Notes under the pieces: model-generated
Seen by the model: the letters and a program-made list of their open reading frames with translations, nothing else
Databases searched by the model: none
What the model was told of the DNA's origin: nothing
NCBI GenBank assembly: GCA_023443705.1
Contig: JAEZTD010000220.1
Span: forward strand, 1-6,513
Source: Bacillota bacterium
GTDB taxonomy: Bacteria; Bacillota; Clostridia; Christensenellales; Aristaeellaceae
Reading direction: 5' to 3'
Length of the DNA: 6,513 bases
Made by a program: the position numbers and the translations under genes
Part shown: in pieces, positions 6,060 through 6,513 of the stretch
How the letters are laid out: every line of letters starts with the position of its first letter
Position numbering within the stretch: position 1 is the stretch's first letter

Positions 6060-6513
6060 ATGGTACACACCATCATGGCTGTGGACGACGAGTCCGTCAA
6101 CCTGTCTGTACTTTGAAGCTGCTGATCCAGGAAAACGATGTTCGCGCCTATAAGTCGGGTGAAGCGGCGCTGGCTGCGCTCGAGGAGAATCCGAAGCCCG
6201 ACCTCATTCTGCTGGACATCATGATGCCCGGTCTGGATGGCTTTGCCACGTTGTCCAGAGTACATGATCGTCCGGAGACTCGAAATATCCCGGTCATCTT
6301 CATCACCTCGCTGGACAGCCCCAAGTACGAAGACAAGGGGTTTCGGCTTGGCGCGGTTGATTATATTACAAAACCATTCAAACCCTCCACCGTGCTTGCC
6401 CGTGTCAACGCCCACCTGGAACTCAAGGAGGCGCGCGACCGGCTGAAGGATCAAAACCGCTGGCTGGAAGTCGAGGTCGAGAAGCGCTTGGAGGAGATCC
6501 ATCTGGTCCAGAC
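6060..6513 (+). pseudogene. response regulator (receiver domain), probable REC-HD-GYP protein, frameshifted and cut by the window end
   Basis: Translation from ATG 6060 is well supported by the SD AGAGGGGGG (6044-6052) with seven-base spacing. It gives MVHTIMAVDDESVNLSVL and then a TGA at 6114-6116. The receiver domain continues without a stop to the window end in the -1 frame, from TTG 6113 (LKLLIQENDVRAYKSG...). All receiver landmarks are present across the two frames: the acidic pair Asp-Asp (6084-6089), phospho-acceptor Asp (6215-6217, in LILLDIMMPG), the conserved Thr (6305-6307, VIFITS) and Lys (6371-6373, YITKPF). After the receiver, a charged probable coiled coil (HLELKEARDRLKDQNRWLE) resembles the linker of RpfG-type response regulators, so an HD-GYP c-di-GMP phosphodiesterase domain is expected beyond the window (inference). 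One missing base after codon 18 explains the break, by true mutation or assembly error. An automatic annotation may start at GTG 6020 or TTG 6113 in the downstream frame. Confidence 0.85.

Noticed and set aside
6105..6120. The break in the response regulator reads CTT TGA, the same core as the programmed +1 frameshift site of the release factor 2 gene.
   Set aside because: A +1 shift would lead into the wrong frame. The receiver domain continues in the -1 frame, and no spaced SD-like stimulator or slippery heptamer is present, so a lost base is the simpler explanation.
5954..6502. A 182-codon minus-strand open frame opposite the response regulator.
   Set aside because: It is antisense to a receiver domain with all catalytic residues identified on the plus strand. 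It exists because the receiver is open in this arrangement.
1..6513. Search by eye for CRISPR repeats, tRNA/rRNA genes, insertion-sequence ends and toxin-antitoxin or phage-defence genes.
   Set aside because: No regularly spaced repeats, no cloverleaf-like segment, no transposase motif and no defence-type domain were seen.

Overview
The window looks like chromosomal DNA from an anaerobic Bacillota/Clostridia-type bacterium with a fairly high GC content. This is inferred from strong GGAGG-type ribosome binding sites, a textbook sigma-A promoter, a phosphoribosyltransferase-like protein of a type I associate with clostridia, and 7TM-GGDEF and REC proteins of clostridial style. No species can be named from the sequence alone.

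Region 1 (1-2748, plus strand) is the end of a carbohydrate/polyol operon. It contains the C-terminal part of a MalK/UgpC-type ABC transporter ATPase, two small uncharacterised membrane proteins, and a zinc-dependent medium-chain dehydrogenase resembling the erythritol/L-threitol/sorbitol dehydrogenase group. Three of the four junctions are overlapping or a few bases long (ATGA at 705-708, a good SD at 1279-1285, TAATG at 1575-1579). A clear intrinsic terminator (2706-2748) closes the operon. The likely logic is uptake of a sugar or polyol by the ABC importer, followed by oxidation by the dehydrogenase. The permeases and binding protein would lie upstream of the window.

Region 2 (2749-2987) is an intergenic block with no convincing intact gene. 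It is GC-rich, repeat-bearing and protein-like in two different frames, so it may be a decayed gene or a dispersed element.

Region 3 (2988-3837, minus strand) holds a PRTase-like protein with a degenerate PRPP loop. It is driven by a perfect TTGACA-N17-TATAAT promoter flanked by two inverted repeats that look like operator sites.

Region 4 (3973-5811, minus strand) encodes a membrane-bound diguanylate cyclase: a 7TM sensor, an intact GGDEF domain with I-site, and an HD-GYP-like domain that has lost its metal-binding residues. No ATG/GTG/TTG exists where its N-terminus should begin. It has its own plausible sigma-A promoter.

Region 5 (about 6044-6513, plus strand, divergent) is the start of a response regulator whose receiver domain is broken by a one-base frameshift after 18 codons. 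The sequence after the receiver resembles the linker of RpfG-type REC-HD-GYP phosphodiesterases. The right half of the window is therefore a divergent cyclic-di-GMP signalling pair in which one partner has a dead-looking phosphodiesterase domain and the other carries an apparent frameshift.
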